This document shows positions 8,364 to 16,870 of a stretch of DNA of 64,000 bases, piece by piece. Source of the stretch: an uncultured Bacteroidales bacterium (GTDB taxonomy: Bacteria; Bacteroidota; Bacteroidia; Bacteroidales; F082). The stretch lies in contig ONKA01000015.1 of NCBI GenBank assembly GCA_900318265.1, positions 1-64,000 on the forward strand. The letters are read 5' to 3'. The notes under the pieces are model-generated. The model did not search any database, was not told where the DNA came from, and worked only from the letters and a program-made list of their open reading frames with translations. Position 1 is the first letter of the stretch; each line of letters opens with the position of its first letter. The position numbers and the translations under genes were made by a program.

Positions 8364-10496
8364 TTACAATTTCATCGTCAAACTGATGCGGTTTCTGTTC
8401 ACATCCACTTCCAAGACCTTCACGCGTACCTTCTGGTTAAGATGTACCACCTCATTTGGGTCTTTGATGTAGTGGTCGGCCATTTGGCTGATGTGAACGA
8501 GGCCGTCTTGGTGCACGCCGATGTCGACAAAGGCGCCGAAAGCGGCGATGTTGGTGATGATGCCGTTGAGGGTCATGCCTGTGCGCAAGTCGTTGATGGT
8601 GCGGATGTTTTTGTCGAACTCGAAGGCTTCGAAGGTCTTTCTAGGGTCGCGACCGGGTTTGTCCAACTCGGTGAGGATGTCGTTGATGGTCTCCAAGCCG
8701 AAATGCTCTTCTACAAACTCCTCCGGCTTGATTCGGGCGATGAGTTCCTTGTTACCGATGAGGTCTTTCACTTTCACGCCCAGTTTCTTGGCCATTTTTT
8801 CCACGATGTGGTAGCTCTCGGGGTGGACGGCACTCTGGTCCAAGGGGTTGTCGCCGTTATGGATGCGCAGGAAGCCGGCACATTGTTCGAAGGCCTTGTC
8901 GCCGAGACGCGGTACGCCATAGAGCTGTTGGCGCGTCTTGAAACCGCCAATTTCGTCGCGGTAGTGGACGATGTTGTAAGCCAAGGTTGGTCCGACGCCA
9001 CTGACATACGACAGCAGTTGTTGGCTGGCGGTGTTGAGCTCCACGCCGACGGCGTTGACGCAACTCTCCACGGTCTGGTCGAGGCTCTCGCCGAGTTTCT
9101 TCTGGTCCACATCGTGCTGATATTGTCCCACGCCGATGCTCTTCGGGTCGATCTTCACCAACTCGGCCAGCGGGTCCATCAGTCGGCGCCCGATGCTGAC
9201 CGCGCCACGCACGGTAATGTCGTAGTCGGGGAACTCGTCGCGAGCGATTTTGGAGGCGGAATAGACCGATGCGCCACTCTCGCTCACCATCACGGCCATC
9301 AGGTCGCGGTCGAATTTGATGCTGCGGATAAAGTCCTCTGTCTCGCGTCCCGCCGTGCCATTGCCGATGGCGATGACCTTGATGCGGTAGGCATCCACAA
9401 GGCTCTTAATCTTGCGCATGGCGCCCACCGTGTCCGACTTGGGTGGGTGAGGGTAGATGGTTTCATTGTGGAGCAAGGCGCCTGTCTCACTTAAAACCAC
9501 CACCTTGCAGCCTGTGCGGAAGCCTGGGTCGATGGCAAGAACGCGCTTCTGGCCCATTGGGGCGGCGAGAAGCAGTTGTTTCAGGTTCTCGGCGAAGACA
9601 CGGATGGCGGTCTCGTCGGCCTTCTCCTTATAATAATTGCGGATCTCGGTCTCGATGGAAGGCTCCAAGAGGCGTTTCCACGAGTCGGCGATGGCCTCAC
9701 GTACGAGTTCCGACGATTCGTTGTCGTTCTTCAGGAAGATGCTCTCCAGTGAGTTCAGCACGAAGTCGTCATCCACCTTGATTTTCAGCTTCACCATGCC
9801 TTCTTCCTCGGCACGGAACAGGGCGAGGAGGCGATGCGAGGGCGCTTCGGAAATTGGCTCGCGGAAGTCGAAATACTGTTGGTAGGTCTTGCCTTCCTCT
9901 TCCTTGCCTTTGATCACGGCAGAGCTGATGTCGCCCTGGATATGGAAGATCTTGCGGATGCGGTTGCGCCCGTTGATGTTCTCCGAGACCCACTCGGCCA
10001 TGATGTCCTTCGCGCCTTGCAGGGCTTCTTCGATGTCGTTGACACCCTTGCCTGCGTTGACATAGCGCGCAGCGAGGCGGTCCACCATATCCACGTTCTG
10101 CGCCATGATTTGTGCGGCTAGCGGCTCCAGGCCTTTCTCGCGTGCGATGGCGGCACGGGTGCGGCGTTTGGGTTTGTAGGGGAGGTAGAGGTCTTCCACC
10201 TCTTGCAAGGTCTTGGCGTTCAGTATCTTTTGTTCCAGTTCGGGCGTAAGTTTCTCCTGCTCGCGGATGGAGGCGATGACGCTCTCCTTACGCTTTTGGA
10301 GTTCGATGAGTTGTTCAAGGCGTTTCTGCACGGCAGCCACATTCTCTTCGTTCATCGTGCCTGTCATTTCCTTGCGGTAGCGGGCGATGAAGGGAATGGT
10401 GGCGCCTTCGTCGAAGAGGCGAATGACATTAGCCACATGATGTGCAGCCAGATAGAGTTCCTGTGCGATTTGCGGGGCGAAGTCTATGTTTTGCAT
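8364..10496 (-). CDS. tex: Tex family S1 RNA-binding transcription accessory protein
   Basis: 710 residues, with the full Tex architecture. There is an N-terminal helical region, a YqgF/RNase H-like fold beginning at about residue 322 (RVLAIDPGFRTGCK), and helix-hairpin-helix segments (about 490-560; YVSGVGPTLAYNIVHYRDE). A C-terminal S1 domain covers about 640-710 (GMTLNGIITNIAAFGAFVDI ... NRISLTMKL). Tex binds nucleic acid and influences transcription and translation; its exact role is unsettled in most bacteria. The ATG at 10496 is preferred over an upstream GTG because a TAATTTTG -7 element at 10517-10524 would place the transcript start just before this ATG. Confidence 0.94.
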   Translation of the reverse strand: MQNIDFAPQIAQELYLAAHHVANVIRLFDEGATIPFIARYRKEMTGTMNEENVAAVQKRLEQLIELQKRKESVIASIREQEKLTPELEQKILNAKTLQEVEDLYLPYKPKRRTRAAIAREKGLEPLAAQIMAQNVDMVDRLAARYVNAGKGVNDIEEALQGAKDIMAEWVSENINGRNRIRKIFHIQGDISSAVIKGKEEEGKTYQQYFDFREPISEAPSHRLLALFRAEEEGMVKLKIKVDDDFVLNSLESIFLKNDNESSELVREAIADSWKRLLEPSIETEIRNYYKEKADETAIRVFAENLKQLLLAAPMGQKRVLAIDPGFRTGCKVVVLSETGALLHNETIYPHPPKSDTVGAMRKIKSLVDAYRIKVIAIGNGTAGRETEDFIRSIKFDRDLMAVMVSESGASVYSASKIARDEFPDYDITVRGAVSIGRRLMDPLAELVKIDPKSIGVGQYQHDVDQKKLGESLDQTVESCVNAVGVELNTASQQLLSYVSGVGPTLAYNIVHYRDEIGGFKTRQQLYGVPRLGDKAFEQCAGFLRIHNGDNPLDQSAVHPESYHIVEKMAKKLGVKVKDLIGNKELIARIKPEEFVEEHFGLETINDILTELDKPGRDPRKTFEAFEFDKNIRTINDLRTGMTLNGIITNIAAFGAFVDIGVHQDGLVHISQMADHYIKDPNEVVHLNQKVRVKVLEVDVNRNRISLTMKL

Positions 10497-10516
10497 AGTT
10501 TCAATAATTAAAGGCA

Positions 10517-10524
10517 CAAAATTA
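10517..10524 (-). promoter_or_regulatory. Bacteroidota -7 element for tex
   Basis: Minus-strand TAATTTTG fits TAnnTTTG and lies 20 bp before the chosen tex start. It overlaps the alternative GTG codon, which argues against that start. Confidence 0.55.
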
Positions 10525-10550
10525 AGGAAAAAAACAATGCGAAATGTGGA

Positions 10551-10640
10551 ACGTAAATGTAGAATGCTGAATGTGGAATGTTGAATGTTGAATGCTGAAT
10601 GGCGTTATCCTCATTCCGCATTCATAATTCCGCATTAACT
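10551..10640. repeat. TGAATGC-type intergenic repeat, copy 1
   Basis: A run of near-identical units (GTAGAATGCTGAATGTGGAATG, TTGAATGTTGAATGCTGAATG) is followed by inverted units (CATTCCGCATTC, AATTCCGCATTA). The arms can pair. Related elements occur at 29944-29999, 33906-33983 and 37138-37215, always between genes. Confidence 0.8.
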
Positions 10641-10677
10641 TCGTTGAATCTTCGATTTCTGCATTCAAAAAAATAAC

Positions 10678-10685
10678 TATCTTTG
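10678..10685 (+). promoter_or_regulatory. Bacteroidota -7 element for the small membrane protein / HAD operon
   Basis: TATCTTTG, followed by GCAGC, 19 bp before the ATG at 10704. It supports that start over an upstream codon in the same frame. Confidence 0.65.
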
Positions 10686-10703
10686 CAGCAAATTGAAACA
10701 ATT

Positions 10704-11009
10704 ATGTCCATATTAGTCTTTCTCTTTGGATTGTTGGCGGGCTGTCTTTTTGCAGTCATCGTCGGTTTGATTGGCTCGCACCGTCGCATCGGTTTTGGTT
10801 GGGCCTTCCTGCTTTCAGTGGTGACTTCGCCCATCATTGGCCTTATTGTGACATTGTGTACACCCAAGTTGGAAACCAAAGACCGCAAGTGGGGCTGTCT
10901 TGGTACGCTGATCGGTATAGCGATGTTGGTGCTTCTCGTTGTGGTGGTGCTCATGTTGTTGCCTGACTTGTACGAACAATTGCAGTCGTGGTTCCAATCC
11001 TTGAAGTGA
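10704..11009 (+). CDS. Small two-segment membrane protein, unknown function
   Basis: 101 residues. The N-terminal half is highly hydrophobic (about 1-22 and 34-55, the latter ending in IVTLCTPKLETKDRKWGC). A third hydrophobic stretch at about 70-88 (LGTLIGIAMLVLLVVVVLML) precedes a short polar tail, so two or three transmembrane helices are expected. The gene ends one base before the start of the HAD hydrolase gene, suggesting co-transcription. I do not recognise a named family. Confidence 0.7.
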   Translation: MSILVFLFGLLAGCLFAVIVGLIGSHRRIGFGWAFLLSVVTSPIIGLIVTLCTPKLETKDRKWGCLGTLIGIAMLVLLVVVVLMLLPDLYEQLQSWFQSLK

Positions 11010-11010
11010 T

Positions 11011-11646
11011 ATGATCAAAAACCTCATCTTCGACTACGGCGGTGTGCTCCTCGACTGGAACCCGCATTACCTTTACGACCCTTATTTCGGCGATGTGGAC
11101 AAGGCCGAATGGTTCCTAACCAACATTTGCACATACGAATGGAATGCCCAGCACGACAATGGCAAACCCATTGCGGAAGGCGTTGCGGAACTCATCACTG
11201 AGCATCCCGAGTGGAAGAAGGAAATCGAGCTGTATTACGGCGAGTTCATGAAGATGATGGGCGGACAGATACCAGGCATGGAGGAGTATGTCAAGGAATT
11301 GAAAGCCAAAGGCTTCCGTGTGTTTGGCTTGTCCAACTGGTCGGAAGAAACCTTCTCTTTAGTGCGGCCGGTTTATCCTGTCCTCGACCTAATGGAGGAC
11401 ATGGTGATTTCGGGCATCGAGCGGGTGATGAAGCCCGATCCGAGGATTTTCCAACTGGCTTTGCAACGCTTCGGCATCAAGGCCGAGGAGACGGTTTTCA
11501 TTGATGATAACCCGAATAATGTTGCCGCCGCGAATGCTTTGGGAATTACGGGGATACTGTTTGAGGGGAAGGAACAGCTAGAAAGGGATTTAACTGTGTT
11601 GAATACTTCGTATTTGCTTCGCAAAGAAATCTGTCAAAAATCATAA
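11011..11646 (+). CDS. HAD-superfamily hydrolase, YihX-like subfamily IA
   Basis: 211 residues. Motif I is FDYGGVLLDWN with the nucleophile Asp8; the residue two positions on is Gly10, as in YihX-type HADs (DxGxV) rather than the DxD of most phosphatases. A helical cap follows. Motif II is the Ser of FGLSNWSEETF near residue 110. Motif III/IV lies at KPDPRIFQLAL and VFIDDNPNNVAAA (about 141-175), where two Asp bind Mg. Likely a small-molecule phosphatase; substrate not predictable. Cytoplasmic, and probably co-transcribed with the preceding membrane protein. Confidence 0.88.
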   Translation: MIKNLIFDYGGVLLDWNPHYLYDPYFGDVDKAEWFLTNICTYEWNAQHDNGKPIAEGVAELITEHPEWKKEIELYYGEFMKMMGGQIPGMEEYVKELKAKGFRVFGLSNWSEETFSLVRPVYPVLDLMEDMVISGIERVMKPDPRIFQLALQRFGIKAEETVFIDDNPNNVAAANALGITGILFEGKEQLERDLTVLNTSYLLRKEICQKS

Positions 11647-11673
11647 TTAAAATCGTTCAAAATCAATATATTA

Positions 11674-12948
11674 ATGAGAAATATTGCTGTGAAATATGTT
11701 ATCCTTTCTTTATTCCTAGTCGCTTTTGCAGGGAACGCCTTTGGGCAGGAAACGGGATGGGAATTTGATCATTTGCAAGGCAAGGTTAAGACATTTGCTG
11801 AATATAATTATGAGTTTGACATTAGTGATTCAATCAACCACGACGAGTTCATGATGCGATTCTATCAATGTGGGTTTGATATCATCAGGATGATTCATTT
11901 TGGTGACAGTATTAAAACAGAAAGAAATCATAAATCTTGTGTATTGAAGGAGTATGATTCTTTGGGGTATTTTATAAAGTGGTCGTTTAGTTCTACTGGA
12001 TATAATAATGAAACATATTATCAAAATGAATATGATAACCATGGCCAATTGTTGAGACAGATAATAATAGATGACGTTGATCCAGTTGATACTATTTCAT
12101 TCCATTATGATTCAGTTGATAGGCTTATTGAGCATAGGTATAAGGATTATCTGTCTCAATGGGGATATGATTCAGAGGGGCGTGTAGTGGAATACAGATA
12201 TACGGATGTTTTAATGGATTCAGTGCTTATCCTTGAAAAATATGATTATGACAAGGATGGTGTCTTGCGGAAGAAAGAGAGTTTTGATAATAGGGAGGAA
12301 GTTAATAGAAGTGAGTATTTCGAATACGACTCAAAAGGGAATGTCGTTTTTGAAAGGACATATGATTTGGGTACTGTTGAGCCGTGTTTCGAAAGGGAAA
12401 CAAGTTACCAATACGATATGAATGACAGCATAATTGAAGAGATTCGGAGGGGGACGAGATGGGTCACTTCCCCGGTTAAAGATACCGTGTGGAAAGAGAT
12501 AGACTCAACAGGACAAGTCGTTGAACGTTTTGGTATTACGGCCAATCATTCCAAAGTAAAGATGGAATCGCACTCTGTAAGAATAATTACTCGTAATGAT
12601 AAAGGGGTCCCTATTAGAGAAGTGTATGAGGAATATGAGAGCAATTCCAGCGAACCTCGTTACATAATAATGAGGAATTATGATGAATTAGGACGAATTG
12701 TTGAAGAAGAACGGAAGGGAGGCTCTTATTCATGGTCATACAAAAAAAACTGGGAGTATTATAAGGAGACTGATTTATGGTCATATTTTGCAAGTTATTT
12801 TGGAGAAGACAAAGACTATGCATTTGACCACGAAAGTCTATTCTTCTATGACGACCATGGCAATTGTATAGCACACATACAATGGATGCCAGAATCGCAA
12901 CTATATGAGTATTATTTTAGTGTGTATAGGTATGAGTATTACGAGTAA
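11674..12948 (+). CDS. Secreted YD-repeat-like protein, AT-rich, unknown function
   Basis: 424 residues with a clear signal peptide (1-24, ending NAFGQ). The mature part is tyrosine- and acidic-rich and carries repeated short units of the type YDSEGRVVEYRY, YDSKGNVVFERTYD, YDELGRIVEEERK and YDDHGNCIAHIQ. These resemble the YD repeats that form beta-helical shells in RHS-like proteins. There is no toxin-like C-terminal domain and no sorting signal; it ends YRYEYYE. The base composition is clearly more AT-rich than the neighbouring HAD and nnr genes, which fits horizontal acquisition. Structurally reminiscent of the lipoprotein at 14646, on the other side of nnr. Confidence 0.7.
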   Translation: MRNIAVKYVILSLFLVAFAGNAFGQETGWEFDHLQGKVKTFAEYNYEFDISDSINHDEFMMRFYQCGFDIIRMIHFGDSIKTERNHKSCVLKEYDSLGYFIKWSFSSTGYNNETYYQNEYDNHGQLLRQIIIDDVDPVDTISFHYDSVDRLIEHRYKDYLSQWGYDSEGRVVEYRYTDVLMDSVLILEKYDYDKDGVLRKKESFDNREEVNRSEYFEYDSKGNVVFERTYDLGTVEPCFERETSYQYDMNDSIIEEIRRGTRWVTSPVKDTVWKEIDSTGQVVERFGITANHSKVKMESHSVRIITRNDKGVPIREVYEEYESNSSEPRYIIMRNYDELGRIVEEERKGGSYSWSYKKNWEYYKETDLWSYFASYFGEDKDYAFDHESLFFYDDHGNCIAHIQWMPESQLYEYYFSVYRYEYYE

Positions 12949-13008
12949 ATAGTAATGCAAATTATTGATTTTGAATGATTTTGTAAACAGATTTTTGAAC
13001 AATTTCTC

Positions 13009-13021
13009 GGCGAAGCCGATA
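13009..13021. other. Small GC hairpin before nnr
   Basis: The sequence TCGGCGAAGCCGA folds into a five-pair stem with a tight GAA loop, 18 bp before the nnr ATG. It may be a transcript end for the upstream gene or a 5'-end structure for nnr; there is no following T-run. Confidence 0.35.
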
Positions 13022-13038
13022 CCATAAAAAATGAAACT

Positions 13039-14547
13039 ATGAAAATCCTCTCAGTCAATCAAATCCGCGAAGCGGACAAATACACGATAGAGAACGAACC
13101 GATCGATTCCGTCGATTTGATGGAACGTGCCGCTACAAGAGTCTTCGAGTGGCTCTATCGTCGCACGCCGCGCGATAAGACCATCAAGATCTTCTGCGGC
13201 ATGGGCAACAACGGTGGCGACGGCCTCGTGGTGGCTCGACTGCTCAATGAGCAAGAGATTGTCCCTCGGGTGTTTATGGTGCGCTACTCGGATAAAATGA
13301 GCCATGACTGCGAGGTGAACTACTACCGCCTCGTGAACGAGACCAAGGTGCCGATGTTCGACATCCTCACCGAGGACGACTTCCCGAAAGTCTATGCCAA
13401 CGATGTGGTGGTCGACGCCATCTTCGGCTCGGGCCTCAACCGTCCGCCGCAGGGCATGACCGCCGACTTGATTGCCTACCTCAACCAGAGCAAGGCCATC
13501 CGCGTGGCCATCGACATCCCCTCGGGCCTCTTCGCCGACGAGCCCAGCGCTATGGGCTTCATCTTCAAGGCCGACTATACGCTGACTTTCCAGAATCCCA
13601 AGTTGGCTTTCTTGCTGCCCGAAAACGACCCGTATGTGGGCCGCTTCGAGGTCTTGGACATTGACTTGCACCCGCGCTATTTGGAAGAGGTGGAGACCAA
13701 CAACCTGCTGACGGTCAAGGCGATGGTGAAACCGATACTGCACAACCGCACGAAATACTCCCACAAAGGCACTTACGGCCACGCTTTGCTGATTGCTGGC
13801 TCTGAAGGCAAGACGGGTGCGGCTTTGCTGGGCGCGAAAGCCTGTCTGCGCACAGGTGTCGGCCTGTTGAGCGTACACCTGCCCAAGGTGGCCCAATTGC
13901 CTTTGCAGACCGCCATTCCCGAAGCTATGATTGACGGTGATGACTCCGAAACCTGCTTCTCGATGTTCGGCCATCTGGATGCTTATACAGCTGTGGGCGT
14001 TGGTCCGGGTTTGGGCAAGGCTGATGACACCGTCCGCGCCTTGAAACGCCTGATCCAAGAGGTGCAAGTGCCGCTTGTCATGGATGCCGATGCCTTGAAC
14101 ATCCTGTCCGACAACCCGACTTGGTTACCGTTCCTGCCCGCCAAAACGATACTGACACCGCATCCGAAGGAGTTTGAACGCTTGGTAGGGAAGACCTCAA
14201 CCTCGTTTGAGCGTCTTGAGAAGCAAAGGGAACTGGCCACCAAATATAGCCTCGTCGTCATCGTGAAAGGCGCGCATACCACCGTCGCGATGCCCAACGG
14301 TACAATCTTCTTCAACACCACGGGCAATCCCGGCATGGCCACGGCAGGCAGCGGCGATGTGCTGACGGGCATTATCCTCTCGCTCTTGGCGCAACGCTAT
14401 TCGCCCGAGGAAGCAGCCGTGTTGGGTGTGTATCTCCATGGCCTTGCTGGCGACCTCGCCGCCGACGAGGTAGGGCAGGAGGCTTTGATAGCTTCGGACA
14501 TTACGGAGCATTTGGGAAAGGCGTTTGTGGTGTTGCGAGCAAAATAA
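13039..14547 (+). CDS. nnr: Bifunctional NAD(P)H-hydrate epimerase / ADP-dependent dehydratase
   Basis: 502 residues, a fusion of NnrE and NnrD that repairs hydrated NADH and NADPH. The epimerase half (about 1-215) has the YjeF_N signature FCGMGNNGGDGLVVARLL near residues 52-70. The dehydratase half (about 220-502) shows the ribokinase-like fold with HKGTYGHALLIAGSEGKTGAA and the catalytic-loop motif NPGMATAGSGDVLTGI near residue 430. Length and order match the common bacterial fusion. Cytoplasmic housekeeping enzyme. It is flanked by two AT-rich secreted-protein genes but has the normal genomic composition itself. Confidence 0.95.
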   Translation: MKILSVNQIREADKYTIENEPIDSVDLMERAATRVFEWLYRRTPRDKTIKIFCGMGNNGGDGLVVARLLNEQEIVPRVFMVRYSDKMSHDCEVNYYRLVNETKVPMFDILTEDDFPKVYANDVVVDAIFGSGLNRPPQGMTADLIAYLNQSKAIRVAIDIPSGLFADEPSAMGFIFKADYTLTFQNPKLAFLLPENDPYVGRFEVLDIDLHPRYLEEVETNNLLTVKAMVKPILHNRTKYSHKGTYGHALLIAGSEGKTGAALLGAKACLRTGVGLLSVHLPKVAQLPLQTAIPEAMIDGDDSETCFSMFGHLDAYTAVGVGPGLGKADDTVRALKRLIQEVQVPLVMDADALNILSDNPTWLPFLPAKTILTPHPKEFERLVGKTSTSFERLEKQRELATKYSLVVIVKGAHTTVAMPNGTIFFNTTGNPGMATAGSGDVLTGIILSLLAQRYSPEEAAVLGVYLHGLAGDLAADEVGQEALIASDITEHLGKAFVVLRAK

Positions 14548-14645
14548 TTTTGTTTGTAAGACAAAACAATATTTAAATAATTGTATTTTTGCATTTTAAT
14601 TGTCTTATTTTAGAGTGTCTTATGAATCATTAAAGTTTTGTGTTT

Positions 14646-15515
14646 ATGAAAAATAGTATTGTATTATTTGTTTGTTTATGCATGTTGTTTGCTGGATGCA
14701 AAAAAGATGATGTTGACAATTCTGATTCATCCAATGAGGATCTGTCTTTTTTGATAGAAACTTATTCTCGTACGGAAGGAAATAATCATGTTTATGAGGA
14801 TGTTAAAACTTATGATGGACATAAGATTATTGATCATAGGTATTATAGGGATGGGCAATTATGGACAGAAGACAAAAATTATTCTTATGATGGCTTAACT
14901 CGGAGTTGGGACGGCTATTCATATAGTTATAGTTTTGAAAGTGGAATTAATTATGAAGAGTATTCTTTACGTCATTATAGTTATGAATACTTAGATAATA
15001 CCTTTTTGCGAACGAAGCATGGCATTGAGGAGTATTGGCATTATCACAATCATGAATATCAGAATTACAGATACAATGAGTTTTTTTATGAACGTGATGG
15101 AGTAAAACTTGTTAATTATAAGTGTTTTACGAATGGTATTCTTACACAAGAGGTTGATGATTATAGTTATGACGGGTTGAACTGCTCTTTTTCTAGAAAA
15201 AAATATTCTGATACTGGGGATTTGGTCAGCGTGCAAAAATACGAGTATCAATATCTTGATGAAACGTATTTGCGGCATAAGGTCATAAGATATACGACGG
15301 AATATGTTGATGGTTCTCCAACGGAGGTTTATTTCAAAAGCGTTCAATATGATGGAAAGAAGCCAATCGGTTATAAAGTTTTTAAAAATGGCACATTGAG
15401 AGAAGAAGGTAGAGACTATATTTATGATGGATTGAAGTGTTATTATAAAGTGGATTATTATAGAGATGGAACACTAGACTACACTTCTTCTTGTGAGGTG
15501 CATTATTTGGAATGA
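14646..15515 (+). CDS. Lipoprotein with three internal tyrosine-rich repeats, unknown function
   Basis: 289 residues from the ATG at 14646 (a GTG two codons earlier is less likely). The signal peptide ends in the lipobox LFAGC, so it is a predicted lipoprotein. The mature protein contains three related units: YDGHKIIDHRYYRDGQ...YSYDGL, RDGVKLVNYKCFTNGI...YSYDGL, and YDGKKPIGYKVFKNGT...YIYDGL. Each is separated by a KYEYQYLDETYLRHK-like segment. The pattern resembles MORN/YwqK or YD-type beta repeats. Very AT-rich compared with nnr and the MATE gene on either side. No enzymatic motif seen. Confidence 0.7.
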   Translation: MKNSIVLFVCLCMLFAGCKKDDVDNSDSSNEDLSFLIETYSRTEGNNHVYEDVKTYDGHKIIDHRYYRDGQLWTEDKNYSYDGLTRSWDGYSYSYSFESGINYEEYSLRHYSYEYLDNTFLRTKHGIEEYWHYHNHEYQNYRYNEFFYERDGVKLVNYKCFTNGILTQEVDDYSYDGLNCSFSRKKYSDTGDLVSVQKYEYQYLDETYLRHKVIRYTTEYVDGSPTEVYFKSVQYDGKKPIGYKVFKNGTLREEGRDYIYDGLKCYYKVDYYRDGTLDYTSSCEVHYLE

Positions 15516-15528
15516 TGTAGCTGTTATA

Positions 15529-16857
15529 ATGATTAAAACCACCGTTTCGAACCGCGAGATCTGGCGCATCGCTTATCCCATCATGTTGGGTAACTTGGCA
15601 CAGACCATCATCACCTTCACCGACACCGCTTTCTTGGGTCACCTCGGCACCATCGAGCTGAGTGCCTCCATGATGGCGGGCTTGTATTACTTCGTCTTCA
15701 CCACTTTGGCGATGGGCTTTGCCATCGGCATACAGATTTTCATCGCGCGGCGTTACGGAGAGGGTAACTTCAGCAAAATCGGCGTTGTGTTTCAGCATGG
15801 TGCTTTGTTTGTGTTGGGTTTGGGCATCTTGCTGTTCAGCATCTTGTTCTTCTTCAGCCATAGGCTGTTGCATGTCATCATAGAGTCGGAAAATATCTAT
15901 GCGGCGGCGAGCGAGTACCTGAGATTCAGGCAGTTCGGCATCATGTTCGTGGTGTTTAACTTCCTGTTCCGCTCCTTCTATGTCGGCATCAGCAGCACAC
16001 AGGTTATTACCTTCTCGACCATCATCATGGCGGTGGTCAACATTTTCTTCGACTGGGCTTTGATTTTCGGTCATGTTGGCCTGCCCGAGATGGGTATTGG
16101 AGGTGCGGCTTTGGCCTCGTTGTTGGCCGAAATCACGGCGTTTTTCTTCTTCTGGATTTACACCTACATCAAGATACCGCATGAAGAATACGGCATGTTC
16201 CGTTGGCACAAGTGGCAGCCCGCCTTGATGGGCGACATCCTCAAGGTGGCCTTCCCGAGCATGATACAGCGACTGTTCTCCTTCGGTGCCTGGTTCATCT
16301 TCTTCGTCATGATTGAAAAGATGGGGGAGATGGCTATCGGAGTCTCGTCGGTGGTTCGTAGCACCTATATGATCCTCATCATTCCTGGTATCGCTTTCTC
16401 ATCAACGGCCAACACCCTGACGAGCCGCATCATCGGCGAGGGCAAGAGCAACGAGGTGATGTCGAGCGTATGGAAAGTGGTGAAAAACAGTTTCTTGTGC
16501 TCGTTGGTTTTGGTCGTCATTGTTGCAATCATCCCGCATCTCGTCCTTCAGATTTACACAGACGACATCGCCTTGGCGCAGGCGGCCATCCCTTCGGTGT
16601 ATGTGATCTGTGCCGCCACTTTGTTGGGCGCTTTCTCCATGACTTTCTTCGAGGCTGTCTCAGGCACGGGCAATACCACGGCGGCCATGGCCTTGGAGTT
16701 TGGCATCCTCATCATCTACATCATCTATGTCTTCCTGATGTCGAAGACCTCCACCATCGCTGGCGTGTGGACCGCCGAGTGGGTTTATAACATCCTCATA
16801 GGTCTGATTTCGCTGGTGTATATTTGGAAGGCGGATTGGGTGAGGAAGAGGATTTAG
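15529..16857 (+). CDS. MATE-family multidrug/cation exporter
   Basis: 442 residues with about twelve hydrophobic helices in two homologous halves, the MATE plan. The N-terminal half begins NREIWRIAYPIMLGNLAQTIITFTDTAFLGHLG and the second half restarts near residue 235 (LKVAFPSMIQRLFSFGAWFI). It exports organic cations or drugs by H+ or Na+ antiport. The ATG at 15529 avoids the overlap with the preceding gene that an upstream ATG would create. It is convergent with the EEP gene, with only 13 bp between the stop codons. Confidence 0.92.
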   Translation: MIKTTVSNREIWRIAYPIMLGNLAQTIITFTDTAFLGHLGTIELSASMMAGLYYFVFTTLAMGFAIGIQIFIARRYGEGNFSKIGVVFQHGALFVLGLGILLFSILFFFSHRLLHVIIESENIYAAASEYLRFRQFGIMFVVFNFLFRSFYVGISSTQVITFSTIIMAVVNIFFDWALIFGHVGLPEMGIGGAALASLLAEITAFFFFWIYTYIKIPHEEYGMFRWHKWQPALMGDILKVAFPSMIQRLFSFGAWFIFFVMIEKMGEMAIGVSSVVRSTYMILIIPGIAFSSTANTLTSRIIGEGKSNEVMSSVWKVVKNSFLCSLVLVVIVAIIPHLVLQIYTDDIALAQAAIPSVYVICAATLLGAFSMTFFEAVSGTGNTTAAMALEFGILIIYIIYVFLMSKTSTIAGVWTAEWVYNILIGLISLVYIWKADWVRKRI

Positions 16858-16870
16858 AGCAAACAACAAC

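Noticed and set aside
8442-9494. 350-codon open frame on the plus strand, antisense to tex
   Set aside because: It lies wholly inside tex, has no promoter or recognisable domain, and its composition is a mirror of tex codon bias.
13051-14067. 338-codon open frame on the minus strand inside nnr
   Set aside because: Antisense shadow of a strongly conserved enzyme gene; His/Val-rich translation with no domain.
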